Assembly: GCF_001399675.1 (NCBI RefSeq)
Contig: NZ_LJCO01000079.1
Span: 62,001-126,000 of the forward strand
DNA: 64,000 bases
Direction: 5' to 3'
Origin: Paenalicyclobacillus ferrooxydans
GTDB taxonomy: Bacteria; Bacillota; Bacilli; Alicyclobacillales; Alicyclobacillaceae
A model generated the notes under the pieces. That model had not been told where the DNA came from. It ran no database searches and worked only from the letters and a program-made list of their open reading frames with translations. Numbering within the stretch: position 1 is the first letter of the stretch; each line of letters starts with the position of its first letter. Below, in pieces: positions 24,995-35,855 of this stretch. The position numbers were made by a program, and so were the translations under genes.

Positions 24995-25101
24995 CCTCGA
25001 TCCCAAATTTCACGGTACAGACACAAATGTTGTACAGTCTTTCCGCATATTTCACAGTCAGCGCGGCATCCTACCCTCAGAATCAAATTGAGGTGAGTGC
25101 T

Positions 25102-25503
25102 ATGAAAGCGCACTTTAGATTTCGTCTTTGGCCGCGAAAAAGCTGGTTGGTTCAAGCTCTTCTTGGTGTGCTCTTCGGCTCCTTAGCGGCGATGACGCTG
25201 TCCGTTCATGGCTTTGTAGCCTTAGCAGATACGCCCGCGGTGACAGACTTCGGCCAGGCTGATGTCGTACCTGCATCTATGATGCGAGAAAATGGCTGGA
25301 GACAAGCCGTTTTTGTTACCCTGTATCCAGACGGCAGCGGCAAGTCTGAAGTTCGCGGCGTGAGGGATGACGCGGAGAACACGCTTTTGTCTGAACATCC
25401 TTCTTGGCAGCTCGACCATAGCCTTACATGGTTCGTGCAAATGCCGGTGTACGTCCGTCAACTGTCTATTCAGGACACGCAAACCGGTGGTAGTACAGTA
25501 TAG
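25102..25503 (+). CDS. Secreted or membrane-anchored protein at the bofC position
   Basis: Unrecognised 133-residue protein. One N-terminal hydrophobic segment (about 17-42, WLVQALLGVLFGSLAAMTLSV) ends near ALADT, a plausible signal-peptidase site, leaving about 90 extracytoplasmic residues. GAGGTG precedes ATG 25102; the frame is open to 25027. In B. subtilis this slot, just before the ruv genes, holds bofC, whose product controls the SpoIVB protease in the forespore. The sequence is shorter and I see no convincing BofC similarity, so function is not assigned. Confidence 0.65.
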   Translation: MKAHFRFRLWPRKSWLVQALLGVLFGSLAAMTLSVHGFVALADTPAVTDFGQADVVPASMMRENGWRQAVFVTLYPDGSGKSEVRGVRDDAENTLLSEHPSWQLDHSLTWFVQMPVYVRQLSIQDTQTGGSTV

Positions 25504-25549
25504 GCACGTCCAAGTTTGGGCGACTTCCATAACTAACAAGTAGGAAATT

Positions 25550-25592
25550 CCCCTCCCCATGGCGAAAGAATGTCGCGGGGGAGGATTTTTTT
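25550..25592 (+). terminator. Terminator-like hairpin whose 3' arm is the ruvC ribosome site
   Basis: CCCCTCCCC (25550-25558) pairs with GGGGAGG (25578-25584), with an inner GCGA/TCGC helix (25562-25565, 25573-25576) and seven T's at 25586-25592. ATG of ruvC follows at 25593. GGGGGAGG is also an ideal ribosome site 8 bases from that ATG, so the stem hides it. It could terminate the upstream transcript and gate ruvC translation. Confidence 0.75.
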
Positions 25593-26144
25593 ATGTCTGG
25601 ATTTCGCATTCTAGGTATCGACCCAGGTCTAGCCCGACTTGGTTTTGGCTTGATTGACCTGGAGGAAAACCGTCTGCTCCCTGTTCATTATGGTTGTCTT
25701 GAAACGCCCGCAGACTGGTCCACACCGAGGAGATTGGCATTTCTGTACGAGGAACTGAAGAAAATCATCGAACAATATCAGCCTTCCGTGATGGCTGTTG
25801 AACAGTTGTTTTTCTATAAAAACGTAACAACGGCATTTGTTGTTGGGCAGGCCCGGGGTGTTGCACTGCTAGCTGGCGTTCAGGCGGGAATTGAAGCTGT
25901 TGAATATACACCGATGCAAGTCAAGCTCGCAGTAACGGGTTACGGCAAGGCGGTCAAAACGCAGGTTCAGGATATGGTACAATTACTGCTCAGGCTGGCG
26001 GAACGTCCAGAACCTGACGATACCGCGGACGCGTTAGCCATCGCCATCACACATGCACATGCTTCGCGCAAAGTCGTGTCGAGGCAGAGCAGTGAAAATG
26101 TAAAGCGGCCGTCGATCCGGTATGGAAGGGGAGTCAAGCCGTGA
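25593..26144 (+). CDS. ruvC: Holliday junction endonuclease RuvC
   Basis: Dimeric nuclease that resolves Holliday junctions made mobile by RuvAB. The four acidic catalytic residues are present: Asp10 (GIDPG), Glu70 (VEQLFF), Asp142 and Asp145 (PDDTADALA). 183 residues, slightly longer than the E. coli enzyme, with a basic C-terminal tail. Bacillus lacks ruvC and uses RecU; its presence here beside ruvAB is a difference from B. subtilis. Its ribosome site lies in a terminator-like stem. GTGA overlap with ruvA. Confidence 0.95.
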   Translation: MSGFRILGIDPGLARLGFGLIDLEENRLLPVHYGCLETPADWSTPRRLAFLYEELKKIIEQYQPSVMAVEQLFFYKNVTTAFVVGQARGVALLAGVQAGIEAVEYTPMQVKLAVTGYGKAVKTQVQDMVQLLLRLAERPEPDDTADALAIAITHAHASRKVVSRQSSENVKRPSIRYGRGVKP

Positions 26145-26755
26145 TTGTATTTCTCCGCGGCATTGTTAGACATCTCAGTTCTGCGAGTGCAGACTTGGAC
26201 GTGAGTGGAGTCGGCTACCGCGTGTTTATCACGGAGCCGCACGCGAAGAGTCTCATCTCCGGAGAGGAAACATTTGTTTATACGTACCATCATGTTCGCG
26301 AGGACACTGTACAGTTGTTTGGATTTGAATCTGAATCGCTGCGGGATTGGTTTGAACTTTTGATTGGCGTTTCCGGTATTGGACCAAAAGGGGCACTGCA
26401 AATTCTGTCTGGAGCCTCAGTAAACGAATTTGCTGTTGCAATTCAGGAGGAAGATGTGGATACGCTGTGCAAACTCCCAGGTATCGGGAAAAAGACTGCA
26501 CAGCGGCTGGTCGTCGAACTTAAGGAGAAGGTTGGAAAACTGGAATGGTCCAAGTTGGGTGTCAATCAGACCAAACCTATGCGCCCGACGCAACTGAAAC
26601 AGCATCCATTTGAGGAGGATGCTGCCGCTGCGCTTGTTTCTCTCGGATATCCGGAAAAGTTTGCGATAGAGAAAGTAAAGGCAGTTTTGTCCCAAGGTCG
26701 ATATGAAAGCGTGACTGAAGTGATTCGGGCTGCCTTACAGCAGTTGGTACCATGA
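26141..26755 (+). CDS. ruvA: Holliday junction branch migration protein RuvA
   Basis: Tetrameric protein that binds the four-way junction and recruits RuvB. 204 residues: N-terminal OB fold (1-62), two helix-hairpin-helix motifs (ISGIGPKGALQIL-type at about 72-84 and LPGIGKKTAQRLV at about 109-121), flexible linker and C-terminal domain III (about 150-204) that contacts RuvB. GTG start overlaps the ruvC stop by 4 bases. Confidence 0.96.
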   Translation: MIVFLRGIVRHLSSASADLDVSGVGYRVFITEPHAKSLISGEETFVYTYHHVREDTVQLFGFESESLRDWFELLIGVSGIGPKGALQILSGASVNEFAVAIQEEDVDTLCKLPGIGKKTAQRLVVELKEKVGKLEWSKLGVNQTKPMRPTQLKQHPFEEDAAAALVSLGYPEKFAIEKVKAVLSQGRYESVTEVIRAALQQLVP

Positions 26756-26789
26756 GGTTGTGCAATGAATTTAGAGAGGGGCAACACCC

Positions 26790-27833
26790 ATGACGGATAG
26801 AATGGTATCAGCGGATTGGAGTCTTGAAGATGCGTCCATGGATTCCATTCGGCCCCGATTCCTCGACGATTATATCGGACAGGAATCCGTCAAACAGAAT
26901 CTGAAGGTCTTCATTCAGGCCGCCAAGGAACGGCAGGAAGCGCTCGATCACGTTCTCTTGTACGGCCCTCCGGGGCTAGGCAAGACATCCTTGTCGATGA
27001 TCATTGCCAATGAACTCGGTGTTCAGCTTCGACAGACGTCCGGACCAGCCATCGAACGACCGGGAGACTTGGCAGCACTCGTTACAAACCTGCAAGCGGG
27101 TGACGTACTGTTCATCGACGAGATTCATCGATTGCCGAAGCCAGTTGAGGAAGTCCTGTATTCAGCAATGGAGGACTTTGCCATTGATATCATCATTGGC
27201 AAAGGGCCGCACGCGCAAACAGTTCGACTCGACGTACCACCGTTTACGCTGGTCGGCGCTACGACAAGGGCGGGATTACTGTCGGCACCTTTGCGGGACA
27301 GGTTTGGCGTCATCGCACATCTTGACTACTATAAACCCGAAGAGTTAGCAAAGATCGTCCGGCGGACTGCCGATATCTTACGTATGCCGATTGACCAGGA
27401 TGCTGCTGTTGAAATCGCACGCCGGTCACGGGGGACTCCCCGAGTCGCAAACCGGTTGCTCAAGCGCGTTCGTGATTTTGTTCAGATTGGCCAAGAATCA
27501 CTGATCCGTATGGAAACAACACAATTTGCACTTTCCAAATTGCATGTGGATGAACTTGGCCTCGATGAACTCGACTACAAAGTGCTGAAAGCCATCATCC
27601 AGAAGTTTGCCGGGGGGCCAGTCGGACTCGACACCTTAGCGGCCGCTGTCGGCGAAGAATCGGGTACCATTGAAGATGTGTACGAGCCCTATTTGATTCA
27701 AATGGGGTTCATTCAACGCACCCCACGGGGGAGAATTGCGACAGAACGTGCTTATCGTCACCTTGGCCTTCCGGTGTCCGGCAGGCTGCTTGAGCTGTTC
27801 CATGAAGGACAATTCGACGAAGATCATCGGTGA
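26790..27833 (+). CDS. ruvB: Holliday junction helicase RuvB
   Basis: AAA+ motor that drives branch migration with RuvA. 347 residues with Walker A GPPGLGKT (59-66), Walker [11 protein letters not shown], sensor 1 GATTRAG, sensor 2 [16 protein letters not shown] and a C-terminal winged helix. ATG follows AGAGAGGGG. Last gene of ruvC-ruvA-ruvB; SigI-region signals begin 85 bases later. Confidence 0.97.
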   Translation: MTDRMVSADWSLEDASMDSIRPRFLDDYIGQESVKQNLKVFIQAAKERQEALDHVLLYGPPGLGKTSLSMIIANELGVQLRQTSGPAIERPGDLAALVTNLQAGDVLFIDEIHRLPKPVEEVLYSAMEDFAIDIIIGKGPHAQTVRLDVPPFTLVGATTRAGLLSAPLRDRFGVIAHLDYYKPEELAKIVRRTADILRMPIDQDAAVEIARRSRGTPRVANRLLKRVRDFVQIGQESLIRMETTQFALSKLHVDELGLDELDYKVLKAIIQKFAGGPVGLDTLAAAVGEESGTIEDVYEPYLIQMGFIQRTPRGRIATERAYRHLGLPVSGRLLELFHEGQFDEDHR

Positions 27834-27917
27834 ATCATTCGCGTTTTACGTAAATTTAATGTTTTTGCAAATTGGATCTGGAATTTGGATAGATATAGTC
27901 TGTAGAGCCGGGAATGA

Positions 27918-27947
27918 ACCCCCATAACGTACGCGTCCGGTCGCGAA
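27918..27947 (+). promoter_or_regulatory. Candidate SigI-type promoter of sigI-rsgI
   Basis: ACCCCC at 27918-27923 and CGAA at 27944-27947 lie 25-50 bases before the sigI start. SigI promoters in Bacillus and Clostridium are reported to have a C-rich -35 (ACCCCC-like) and a CG(A/T)A -10. The 20-base gap looks a little long from memory. A vegetative candidate (TTGCAA 27865, GATAGA 27888) lies upstream. Autoregulation is inferred. Confidence 0.35.
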
Positions 27948-27971
27948 TACCTATGAAACGAGGTGGATCGA

Positions 27972-28715
27972 GTGCAGGGTTTTTTTACCCGAAGAAAAAA
28001 CGCAGCAGCTCATGCGCAACTCGATGCCTTAGTTGAGCGGGCTCGTACCGGTGATGACGAGGCGCGTTCCGAATTGTTGAGTGCCTATACACCGTTTATT
28101 TTGCGAGTCGCGTCCCAAACTGCAAAGCGCTTCATTCATAAAGAACACGATGATGAGTTCAGCATCGCAATGACCGCAATGAATGAAGCCCTTGACCGCT
28201 TCGACCCGAGTAAAAACGCAAGCTTTTTGAACTTCGCAGAAACGGTTATCCGGCGAAGGTTGATTGATTATTTTCGATCTCAGCAGCCAAATCCATCTGT
28301 CGCTGTTTGGTCAGAATTTGATTTACAGGACGAAGAGGACAACGTTGTGAACTACGCGGAAATCGAGTCAGCGGTGAGCGCTCATGCCAAGATCGTGGAA
28401 CAGCGTGACCGTCGTGACGAGATCGTCGAATTTGCCAAGGACCTCACGCGATTTGGCCTTGAATTCTCGGAGTTGGTTGATTTGGCGCCAAAGCATGCTG
28501 ATGCCAGGGCGAACGCAATGGCGGTGGCAAAGCTGATTGCAGCAGAGGAGCAGTTGCGAGAGTTTGTGTTTCGCAAAAACTCATTGCCGCTTAAGGAACT
28601 TGAAGAACGCGTGACTGTATCTCGGAAGACCCTCGAACGACAACGAAAATATATCATTGCCATTGTAATCTTGTTGTGCGGGGATTACCATTATCTTCAA
28701 GATTACATACAGTGA
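27972..28715 (+). CDS. sigI: RNA polymerase sigma factor SigI
   Basis: Alternative sigma factor of the SigI group, 247 residues: region 2-like segment FSIAMTAMNEALDRFDPSKNASFLNFAETVIRRRLIDYFR (about 65-104) and the SigI-specific C-terminal DNA-binding domain (about 140-247) ending KTLERQRKYIIAIVILL. In B. subtilis SigI responds to heat and cell-wall stress; in clostridia it answers polysaccharides. GTG 27963 is also open, but GAGGTG at 27959-27964 fits GTG 27972. Followed by its anti-sigma gene rsgI. Confidence 0.9.
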   Translation: MQGFFTRRKNAAAHAQLDALVERARTGDDEARSELLSAYTPFILRVASQTAKRFIHKEHDDEFSIAMTAMNEALDRFDPSKNASFLNFAETVIRRRLIDYFRSQQPNPSVAVWSEFDLQDEEDNVVNYAEIESAVSAHAKIVEQRDRRDEIVEFAKDLTRFGLEFSELVDLAPKHADARANAMAVAKLIAAEEQLREFVFRKNSLPLKELEERVTVSRKTLERQRKYIIAIVILLCGDYHYLQDYIQ

Positions 28716-28757
28716 TAAAGAGATAGAGAGAAGTGCCAGATAGAGGAGGTGCGGTTT

Positions 28758-30173
28758 ATGAAGCGCCGAGGTTTGGTGTTGGAATTGAATTCCCGGGACG
28801 CCATCGTGCTGACCCCGGACGGTGACTTCTGCCGTATCCCTCGCAAGAGTGACATGGAGGTCGGACTGGAGGTCACGTGGCGCGACCGGTTATTTGGAGT
28901 CGTGCCAATACAGACCGGCAGACGGCGACGGCGAACCGCGTGGCGGAACAGCCTAGGCTCTGTTGCGAGTGGAGTGGCGGCTGTGGCGGTCGTTGCTGCT
29001 GGTGTTTGGATGTACTCAGGAGTACTCCATCCGCAGACGGCCGAAGCCTACGCATGGGTGTCCTTGGATGTCAAGCCAAGTGTTGCTCTGAAAGTGGATA
29101 AGAACTTGCGTGTACAGGCAGTCGATGCAATCGGGTCAGATGCGGTATCCGCCATCAACTCGCTTCATCTGGAAGGTATGACGTTGTCGCACGCGGCGGA
29201 AAGCGTGTTATCGTACGCGGGTACGCACCAAGATTTATCACCTCAACCAGGTATCCTTGTCGCGGTTTCTCCGATTGCGCAGCAGGCATCTGGAACGAGA
29301 GTAGAGTCTGCAGCCACTGCAGCCGTAAAGTCTGCGATTCAGGCAGATAAAGCCATTCTGTCTCTCAAGCCGTCGGTGTTTTCTGTGGTGGTTCCACAGG
29401 ATATCTGGCAGGCGGCGAGTCAAGCGGATATTCCTCCAGGACGGTTGATGTCTGTGCTTGTCGCAGCACAGGAAGGCCGAAAAACAGGGCTGCTGGACCT
29501 CGTCGGTTCAGAGATGGTTCAAGTGTGGAGCGATCCGATGGCGCAAACAGCCGTGTCGAAGATTGACTCAAGTAACCCGGCTGATTTGGCAAAGGTCTTA
29601 CAATCGCTGTCAAACCCTGTACCGGGCTTGCAGCCGTCCAGTGGCAAGGGTCAGCAGGGCGCAACCAGTACGAACAACAGTACCGATGCGAAATCCGGTT
29701 CACCGCATGGAAGCGATGTCGTAAAGACCAATCATGCTGTAAGTCCTAGTCAAAATACGAGTCATAGTTCAAGTCGGCCGCCGAGTCATCACAGTCCATC
29801 GACGACGGTAGAAGTCAGTGGCCATGGTACCTTGAAAAAGACAGGACCACCCCCGGGGCTGGCTAAGGGGAACGGGGGTCATGGAAACACGAAAGTGTCT
29901 GCCAATAACAACAGCATCACCATTCGTATTGGGAATCAAACCATCGTCATACCATTGGAGACCCAGAATCGATCACAGGATTTTAGCGGAACACAGGGGC
30001 TCAAGGGAACACAGGAGTTCAACGAAACAAAGGAATTCAGCGGAACACAGGGGTTCAACCAAACAAAGGGATTCACCGGAGCAAAGGGGTTCAGCCAAAC
30101 AAGGGGATTTACCGGAACACAGGGGTTCAAACATTCACAGGGGGACTCCCATTGGTGGAGTCAGGGAAATTAG
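28758..30173 (+). CDS. rsgI: Anti-sigma-I factor RsgI with repeat-bearing ectodomain
   Basis: Membrane anti-sigma factor that holds SigI. N-terminal RsgI_N domain (1-50, KRRGLVLELNSRDAIVLTPDG), one membrane helix (about 65-90), a conserved juxtamembrane domain (AYAWVSLDVKPSVALKVDKN, about 97-200), then a Ser/Thr/His/Pro-rich spacer (about 300-380) and a tail of nine hexapeptides of the type F(S/N/T)(G/Q)T(Q/K)G (about 409-462), ending DSHWWSQGN. The ectodomain may sense the wall or matrix. ATG 28758 follows GAGGAGG; GTG 28749 is inside that site. Confidence 0.88.
   Translation: MKRRGLVLELNSRDAIVLTPDGDFCRIPRKSDMEVGLEVTWRDRLFGVVPIQTGRRRRRTAWRNSLGSVASGVAAVAVVAAGVWMYSGVLHPQTAEAYAWVSLDVKPSVALKVDKNLRVQAVDAIGSDAVSAINSLHLEGMTLSHAAESVLSYAGTHQDLSPQPGILVAVSPIAQQASGTRVESAATAAVKSAIQADKAILSLKPSVFSVVVPQDIWQAASQADIPPGRLMSVLVAAQEGRKTGLLDLVGSEMVQVWSDPMAQTAVSKIDSSNPADLAKVLQSLSNPVPGLQPSSGKGQQGATSTNNSTDAKSGSPHGSDVVKTNHAVSPSQNTSHSSSRPPSHHSPSTTVEVSGHGTLKKTGPPPGLAKGNGGHGNTKVSANNNSITIRIGNQTIVIPLETQNRSQDFSGTQGLKGTQEFNETKEFSGTQGFNQTKGFTGAKGFSQTRGFTGTQGFKHSQGDSHWWSQGN
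29982..30143 (+). repeat. Nine 18-bp repeats at the 3' end of rsgI
   Basis: Degenerate 18-bp units encode FSGTQG, LKGTQE, FNETKE, FSGTQG, FNQTKG, FTGAKG, FSQTRG, FTGTQG and FKHSQG. All are in frame and end 27 bases before the last codons. Confidence 0.9.
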
Positions 30174-30233
30174 GCACCGCGACACGCTAAAGCGTCATTC
30201 GGACTCTTAACTTCCAATATTGAGAGAAACGAT

Positions 30234-30263
30234 AAGGTCAGTGCGTTTGGGCACTGACCTTTT
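30234..30263 (+). terminator. Terminator after rsgI
   Basis: AAGGTCAGTGC (30234-30244) pairs perfectly with GCACTGACCTT (30251-30261), followed by TTT. The queA promoter overlaps its 3' part. Confidence 0.85.
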
Positions 30264-30275
30264 ATGTCGTATAAT
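30247..30275 (+). promoter_or_regulatory. Promoter of queA-tgt-yajC
   Basis: TTGGGC (30247-30252), 17-base spacer, TATAAT (30270-30275). The -35 lies in the loop and 3' arm of the rsgI terminator. Confidence 0.6.
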
Positions 30276-30323
30276 GAAGGCTACGCGATTGGAGCGGAAA
30301 CAGTTTAGGTGAGGTGGACTTTG

Positions 30324-32560
<2,237 letters not shown>

Positions 32561-32562
32561 AC

Positions 32563-32907
32563 TTGGGAAATATTTTTCTGATTGTCATTGTTTTGGCTGT
32601 CTTTTATGCGCTGATGATCCTTCCACAACGTCGGCAAGCCAAACAACGCACGGCAATGATGAAACAACTCGGTCCGGGAGCCAAAGTGGTCACCACTTCG
32701 GGAATCTACGGTAACGTCGTTGAGATTGCGGATGATCGTGTATTTGTCACGATTGCTCCGGATGTTGAAATAGAACTTGATCCGCGGGCCATTCTGCGAG
32801 TTGTTGAGGCGGCTCCAGTCCAAGCGGAATATGTAGAAGAACCGGATGATGCGCACGGTCACGTGGAAGAACCTGATGATGAGGTTCAGAAGGACGAGCA
32901 GTTGTAG
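32563..32907 (+). CDS. yajC: Preprotein translocase subunit YajC
   Basis: Small membrane protein associated with SecDF-YidC. 114 residues: N-terminal membrane helix (3-20, IFLIVIVLAVFYALMI), LPQRRQAKQR, and the conserved GAKVVTTSGIYGNVVEI. The last 25 residues are acidic (EEPDDAHGHVEEPDDE). TTG start two bases after tgt. secD and secF lie 6 kb downstream in the same conserved neighbourhood. Confidence 0.92.
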   Translation: MGNIFLIVIVLAVFYALMILPQRRQAKQRTAMMKQLGPGAKVVTTSGIYGNVVEIADDRVFVTIAPDVEIELDPRAILRVVEAAPVQAEYVEEPDDAHGHVEEPDDEVQKDEQL

Positions 32908-32917
32908 AGCACAGCAT

Positions 32918-32955
32918 ATCGGTCCCGGGAATCGTTGCTACGTACCGGGACCGAT
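32918..32955. terminator. Hairpin between convergent yajC and yrzE-like genes
   Basis: ATCGGTCCCGG (32918-32928) pairs perfectly with CCGGGACCGAT (32945-32955). No strong T-run, so a bidirectional terminator is likely but not certain. Confidence 0.7.
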
Positions 32956-32968
32956 GTCTGTTGATTCG

Positions 32969-33367
32969 TCACTCACTTTGGGTGGCAACACCGAGAATGC
33001 CGCCGAATGCCCCAATGAGGGCCATAATGAGGACTCGGAACAAGCCTGAAGCGTCAAACGAGAAGGAACTGTACACTAAGAGGCTCAACGCGACCATGAT
33101 GAGAGCGTAAATCAAGCCAATGAGTCCACCGTAGTACCAACCGCGTTCCGAAGCCGCGCGACTTCCCGCAATCGCCCCAATCAGTACTGAAATGCAGTGC
33201 ACAACATAGGCACCAATCACCAGCCCGCTGTTGCTGAGATTGCCAAAGTGCGCCCACAGGGTCATTACAATTGCCCCGATGACAGCCCAGAAGAGGGCAT
33301 AGGTCAACCCAAATAACACAGGTACTCTTCTTACGACAGACATCGCACCCCGAACTGCACCGCTCAT
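32969..33367 (-). CDS. TIGR04086 family (YrzE-like) membrane protein
   Basis: Four predicted membrane helices in 132 residues (start MSGAVRGAMSVVRRVPVLFGLTYA). Matches the YrzE-type small membrane proteins found next to yajC/spoVB in Bacilli; function unknown. On the minus strand GGAGGTGAT precedes ATG 33367; earlier in-frame TTG/ATG codons lie inside that site. Convergent with yajC, divergent from the GGDEF gene. Confidence 0.78.
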   Translation of the reverse strand: MSGAVRGAMSVVRRVPVLFGLTYALFWAVIGAIVMTLWAHFGNLSNSGLVIGAYVVHCISVLIGAIAGSRAASERGWYYGGLIGLIYALIMVALSLLVYSSFSFDASGLFRVLIMALIGAFGGILGVATQSE

Positions 33368-33493
33368 TTCCATCACCTCCAACCGTCTGCGAACGCAGAT
33401 ATGCGAGATATCAGCGTTTGGCCTCTTTCAAAAGTGAGTTTCAGTAAGCTCTGCACGGAAACTCTCTTTACCCTATCTCTATTCAGGTTGTCC

Positions 33494-33522
33494 TTCATTC
33501 ATGTGGTGCACTGTGTTAGAAT
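33494..33522 (+). promoter_or_regulatory. Promoter of the tandem-GGDEF gene
   Basis: Extended -10 TGTTAGAAT at 33514-33522 with TTCATT at 33494-33499 (17-base spacing). It lies downstream of the first in-frame codons of the open frame and thus supports a start at or after 33551. Confidence 0.5.
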
Positions 33523-33550
33523 TGTAAGCAAATTTCCTCGGCGGTCAGAA

Positions 33551-35740
33551 ATGATAGAGTGGGTGAGCATGTTGCAGCGTGACACGTCAAAATGGTCGTC
33601 GTCGCTCGAGTGGGCGATTGGTATACTTGGTGTATTCGTAGCTGTCTGGTATCTTCCCGGGCTCACCCGACTCTCCATCTGGACAGTCCTATTTCTGCTG
33701 GTTCTCGCGATTGTGCTGGAAGCAATACCAGTGCCGATCGGAAAAACGGAAGCTACTCTGATCTTTGTCATTCCCCTCGGGCTCGTCGCAGCGTATTCTT
33801 CATCTGCTGCCATTTGCGTATTAGCGGCCGCCGAGCTCCTGACACCGTTTTTGGTGCAGAAACGAAGAAAATGGTCGACGTGGCTGTTTAACGCAGGGCA
33901 GTACGCGCTGAGTGCCTATGTGATGGCACTTGTGTTTCACCTTGTCGCTGGACAGTCGAGGGTTGCTGCCGATTCGTTGAACTGGCGAGTTGTCGTGGCC
34001 GTTATCGTAAGTGGTCTGACACTTATGATTGTCAATCACCTGTTTATTACAACTATTCTTCGTGTTCGGCGTAACTTTGTACGTTCTGACCTCGTCGCCT
34101 TAGTCACTAACGATGGGCTGAGCCTGCTGGCCTCGTTCCCGTTTGTTTTGTTCTTCATTGTGGCGGCCGGGCCGTTGCCGGTATTGGCCCCCGTCTTGAT
34201 GACTCCACTTGCGTTCATCGGCCAACTGTTTCGTTTGTACAGGCGGATGACGGTTCTCAGAGATATTCATACAGCCGTGCTTAAACTGACCAGCGAGTTT
34301 GATATTGACACAATCTGCGAACAAGCTGCTTCTACCGCAGCCAGAGTGACCTATGCAGATGCCGTGAGCGTGTATACCCTGTCCGAAGAAAAGGATGTCT
34401 TAATGCCAAGCATTATTTATCCGACCACCGCGATACACGATTTTAACCTCGAAGGGATCCCAAAGTCCGCTGGCGGCGTAATCTGGTCGATTGTCGAATC
34501 TGGTACCTGGGGGTACGTACCGCACACGAAGCATGACGTGAGGGTCAAGGACGACGGTGCAAACGGTCGAGAGTATTTGAGTCTCGCTGTCTTTCCCATG
34601 CAGACGAGAGGGGAGACCCAAGGGGCCATCGTACTGTATTCGTTGCGCCCATACGCGTTCGGTGAGTATCAAGAGTACCTGCAGGTGTTGTCTGGGCAAG
34701 TGGCGGTATTGATTGAGAATGCGAAGCTCTATCAGCAACTGCAGGAGCAGTCCTGGCATGACGGAGCGACAGGTCTTTACAATTACAGATTCCTCTACGA
34801 GGAACTCGAACGTTGGATTCGTGATGCAGAGAAAACACAAAAACATCTTTCCTTGGCGGTGCTCGATCTCGATTACTTTAAAAAATTTAATGATACGTAT
34901 GGACACCTTGCTGGCGATGCAGTCCTGCGCTCAGTTGGTGTCCTCCTCAGCGGAATGGCTGGAAGCGACTCCATTGTTGCTCGTTATGGCGGTGAGGAAT
35001 TTGCAGTCCTCATGCCGGTCGGTCCAGAACTAGCAAATGAGCGTGTAGAGGCCATGCGAGTTGCCATTGCCCGACACGTTGTCGACTTTCAAGGTTACCA
35101 GTTGCAGGGTATTAGCGTCAGTGCGGGGATTGCCAGTTACCCGGATCATGCAATGGATGACCGTGACCTGCTCTTGAAAGCGGACTCCGCGATGTACTGG
35201 GGAGCAAAAGAACGAGGCAGGAACCGTGTGGCGTGTTACAGTCCGGAGTTCGACGCTCAGTTGTTTGTCGATCAACTGACGGGACTCTATACATACCATT
35301 TTGTCAATATTCGTTTACGTGAAGAAATGGAAAAGGGAATTCAGTCCTGGGGCGCTTTGTGCATAGACGTCGAGAACTTTTCATTCATCAATTCTGCTTT
35401 TGGTTTTGGTGTGGGTGATGAGATCCTTCGCCGAGTCAGCTTGATTCTGACAGAGTGCCTCCGTACAAACGAATTGGCGTGTCGCTTTGGCGGGGACGAG
35501 TTTCTTGTCTTATTGCCAGGTGTATCAGCCCACGAGTTGGCAGCGATTGCGCTGCGTCTGAAACGGGCCGTCCAGAGCTTTCGCTTTGAGTTCGCGAACA
35601 ATGTTGTCATTTCAGTCCGCATACGACAGAAACTTGACGTTGTTGAAGACGTCGGGGAGTCGGGTGCTGTATTTGAGCTTGTGGGCCAAATGTTTGCAAC
35701 GCTGAACGATCATGTAGTTTCTGAGTTACCGTCTGTATAG
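33551..35740 (+). CDS. Membrane protein with GAF and two GGDEF domains (probable diguanylate cyclase)
   Basis: About 729 residues. Six or seven membrane helices (about 20-225) form an N-terminal sensor region, followed by a GAF-like domain (about 240-395), a first GGDEF domain (LDLDYFKKFNDTYGH..., signature GGEEF near 480) and a second (IDVENFSFINSAFGF..., GGDEF near 647). Both signatures look intact, so cyclic di-GMP synthesis is plausible. The inhibitory RxxD site is absent in the first copy and is RTNE in the second. ATG 33551 was chosen from the promoter; ATG 33569 is possible. Followed by a strong terminator. Confidence 0.85.
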   Translation: MIEWVSMLQRDTSKWSSSLEWAIGILGVFVAVWYLPGLTRLSIWTVLFLLVLAIVLEAIPVPIGKTEATLIFVIPLGLVAAYSSSAAICVLAAAELLTPFLVQKRRKWSTWLFNAGQYALSAYVMALVFHLVAGQSRVAADSLNWRVVVAVIVSGLTLMIVNHLFITTILRVRRNFVRSDLVALVTNDGLSLLASFPFVLFFIVAAGPLPVLAPVLMTPLAFIGQLFRLYRRMTVLRDIHTAVLKLTSEFDIDTICEQAASTAARVTYADAVSVYTLSEEKDVLMPSIIYPTTAIHDFNLEGIPKSAGGVIWSIVESGTWGYVPHTKHDVRVKDDGANGREYLSLAVFPMQTRGETQGAIVLYSLRPYAFGEYQEYLQVLSGQVAVLIENAKLYQQLQEQSWHDGATGLYNYRFLYEELERWIRDAEKTQKHLSLAVLDLDYFKKFNDTYGHLAGDAVLRSVGVLLSGMAGSDSIVARYGGEEFAVLMPVGPELANERVEAMRVAIARHVVDFQGYQLQGISVSAGIASYPDHAMDDRDLLLKADSAMYWGAKERGRNRVACYSPEFDAQLFVDQLTGLYTYHFVNIRLREEMEKGIQSWGALCIDVENFSFINSAFGFGVGDEILRRVSLILTECLRTNELACRFGGDEFLVLLPGVSAHELAAIALRLKRAVQSFRFEFANNVVISVRIRQKLDVVEDVGESGAVFELVGQMFATLNDHVVSELPSV

Positions 35741-35855
35741 AAGTTCCTCCGACAGAGCAAAGGTCAGTCAGTGGCCTTCAACGCACCAAACACTGCAAAC
35801 CGTTTGTGCAGCTTTTCGTCCTCATAGAGTTTATCCGATGATGATTTACCGTTAA

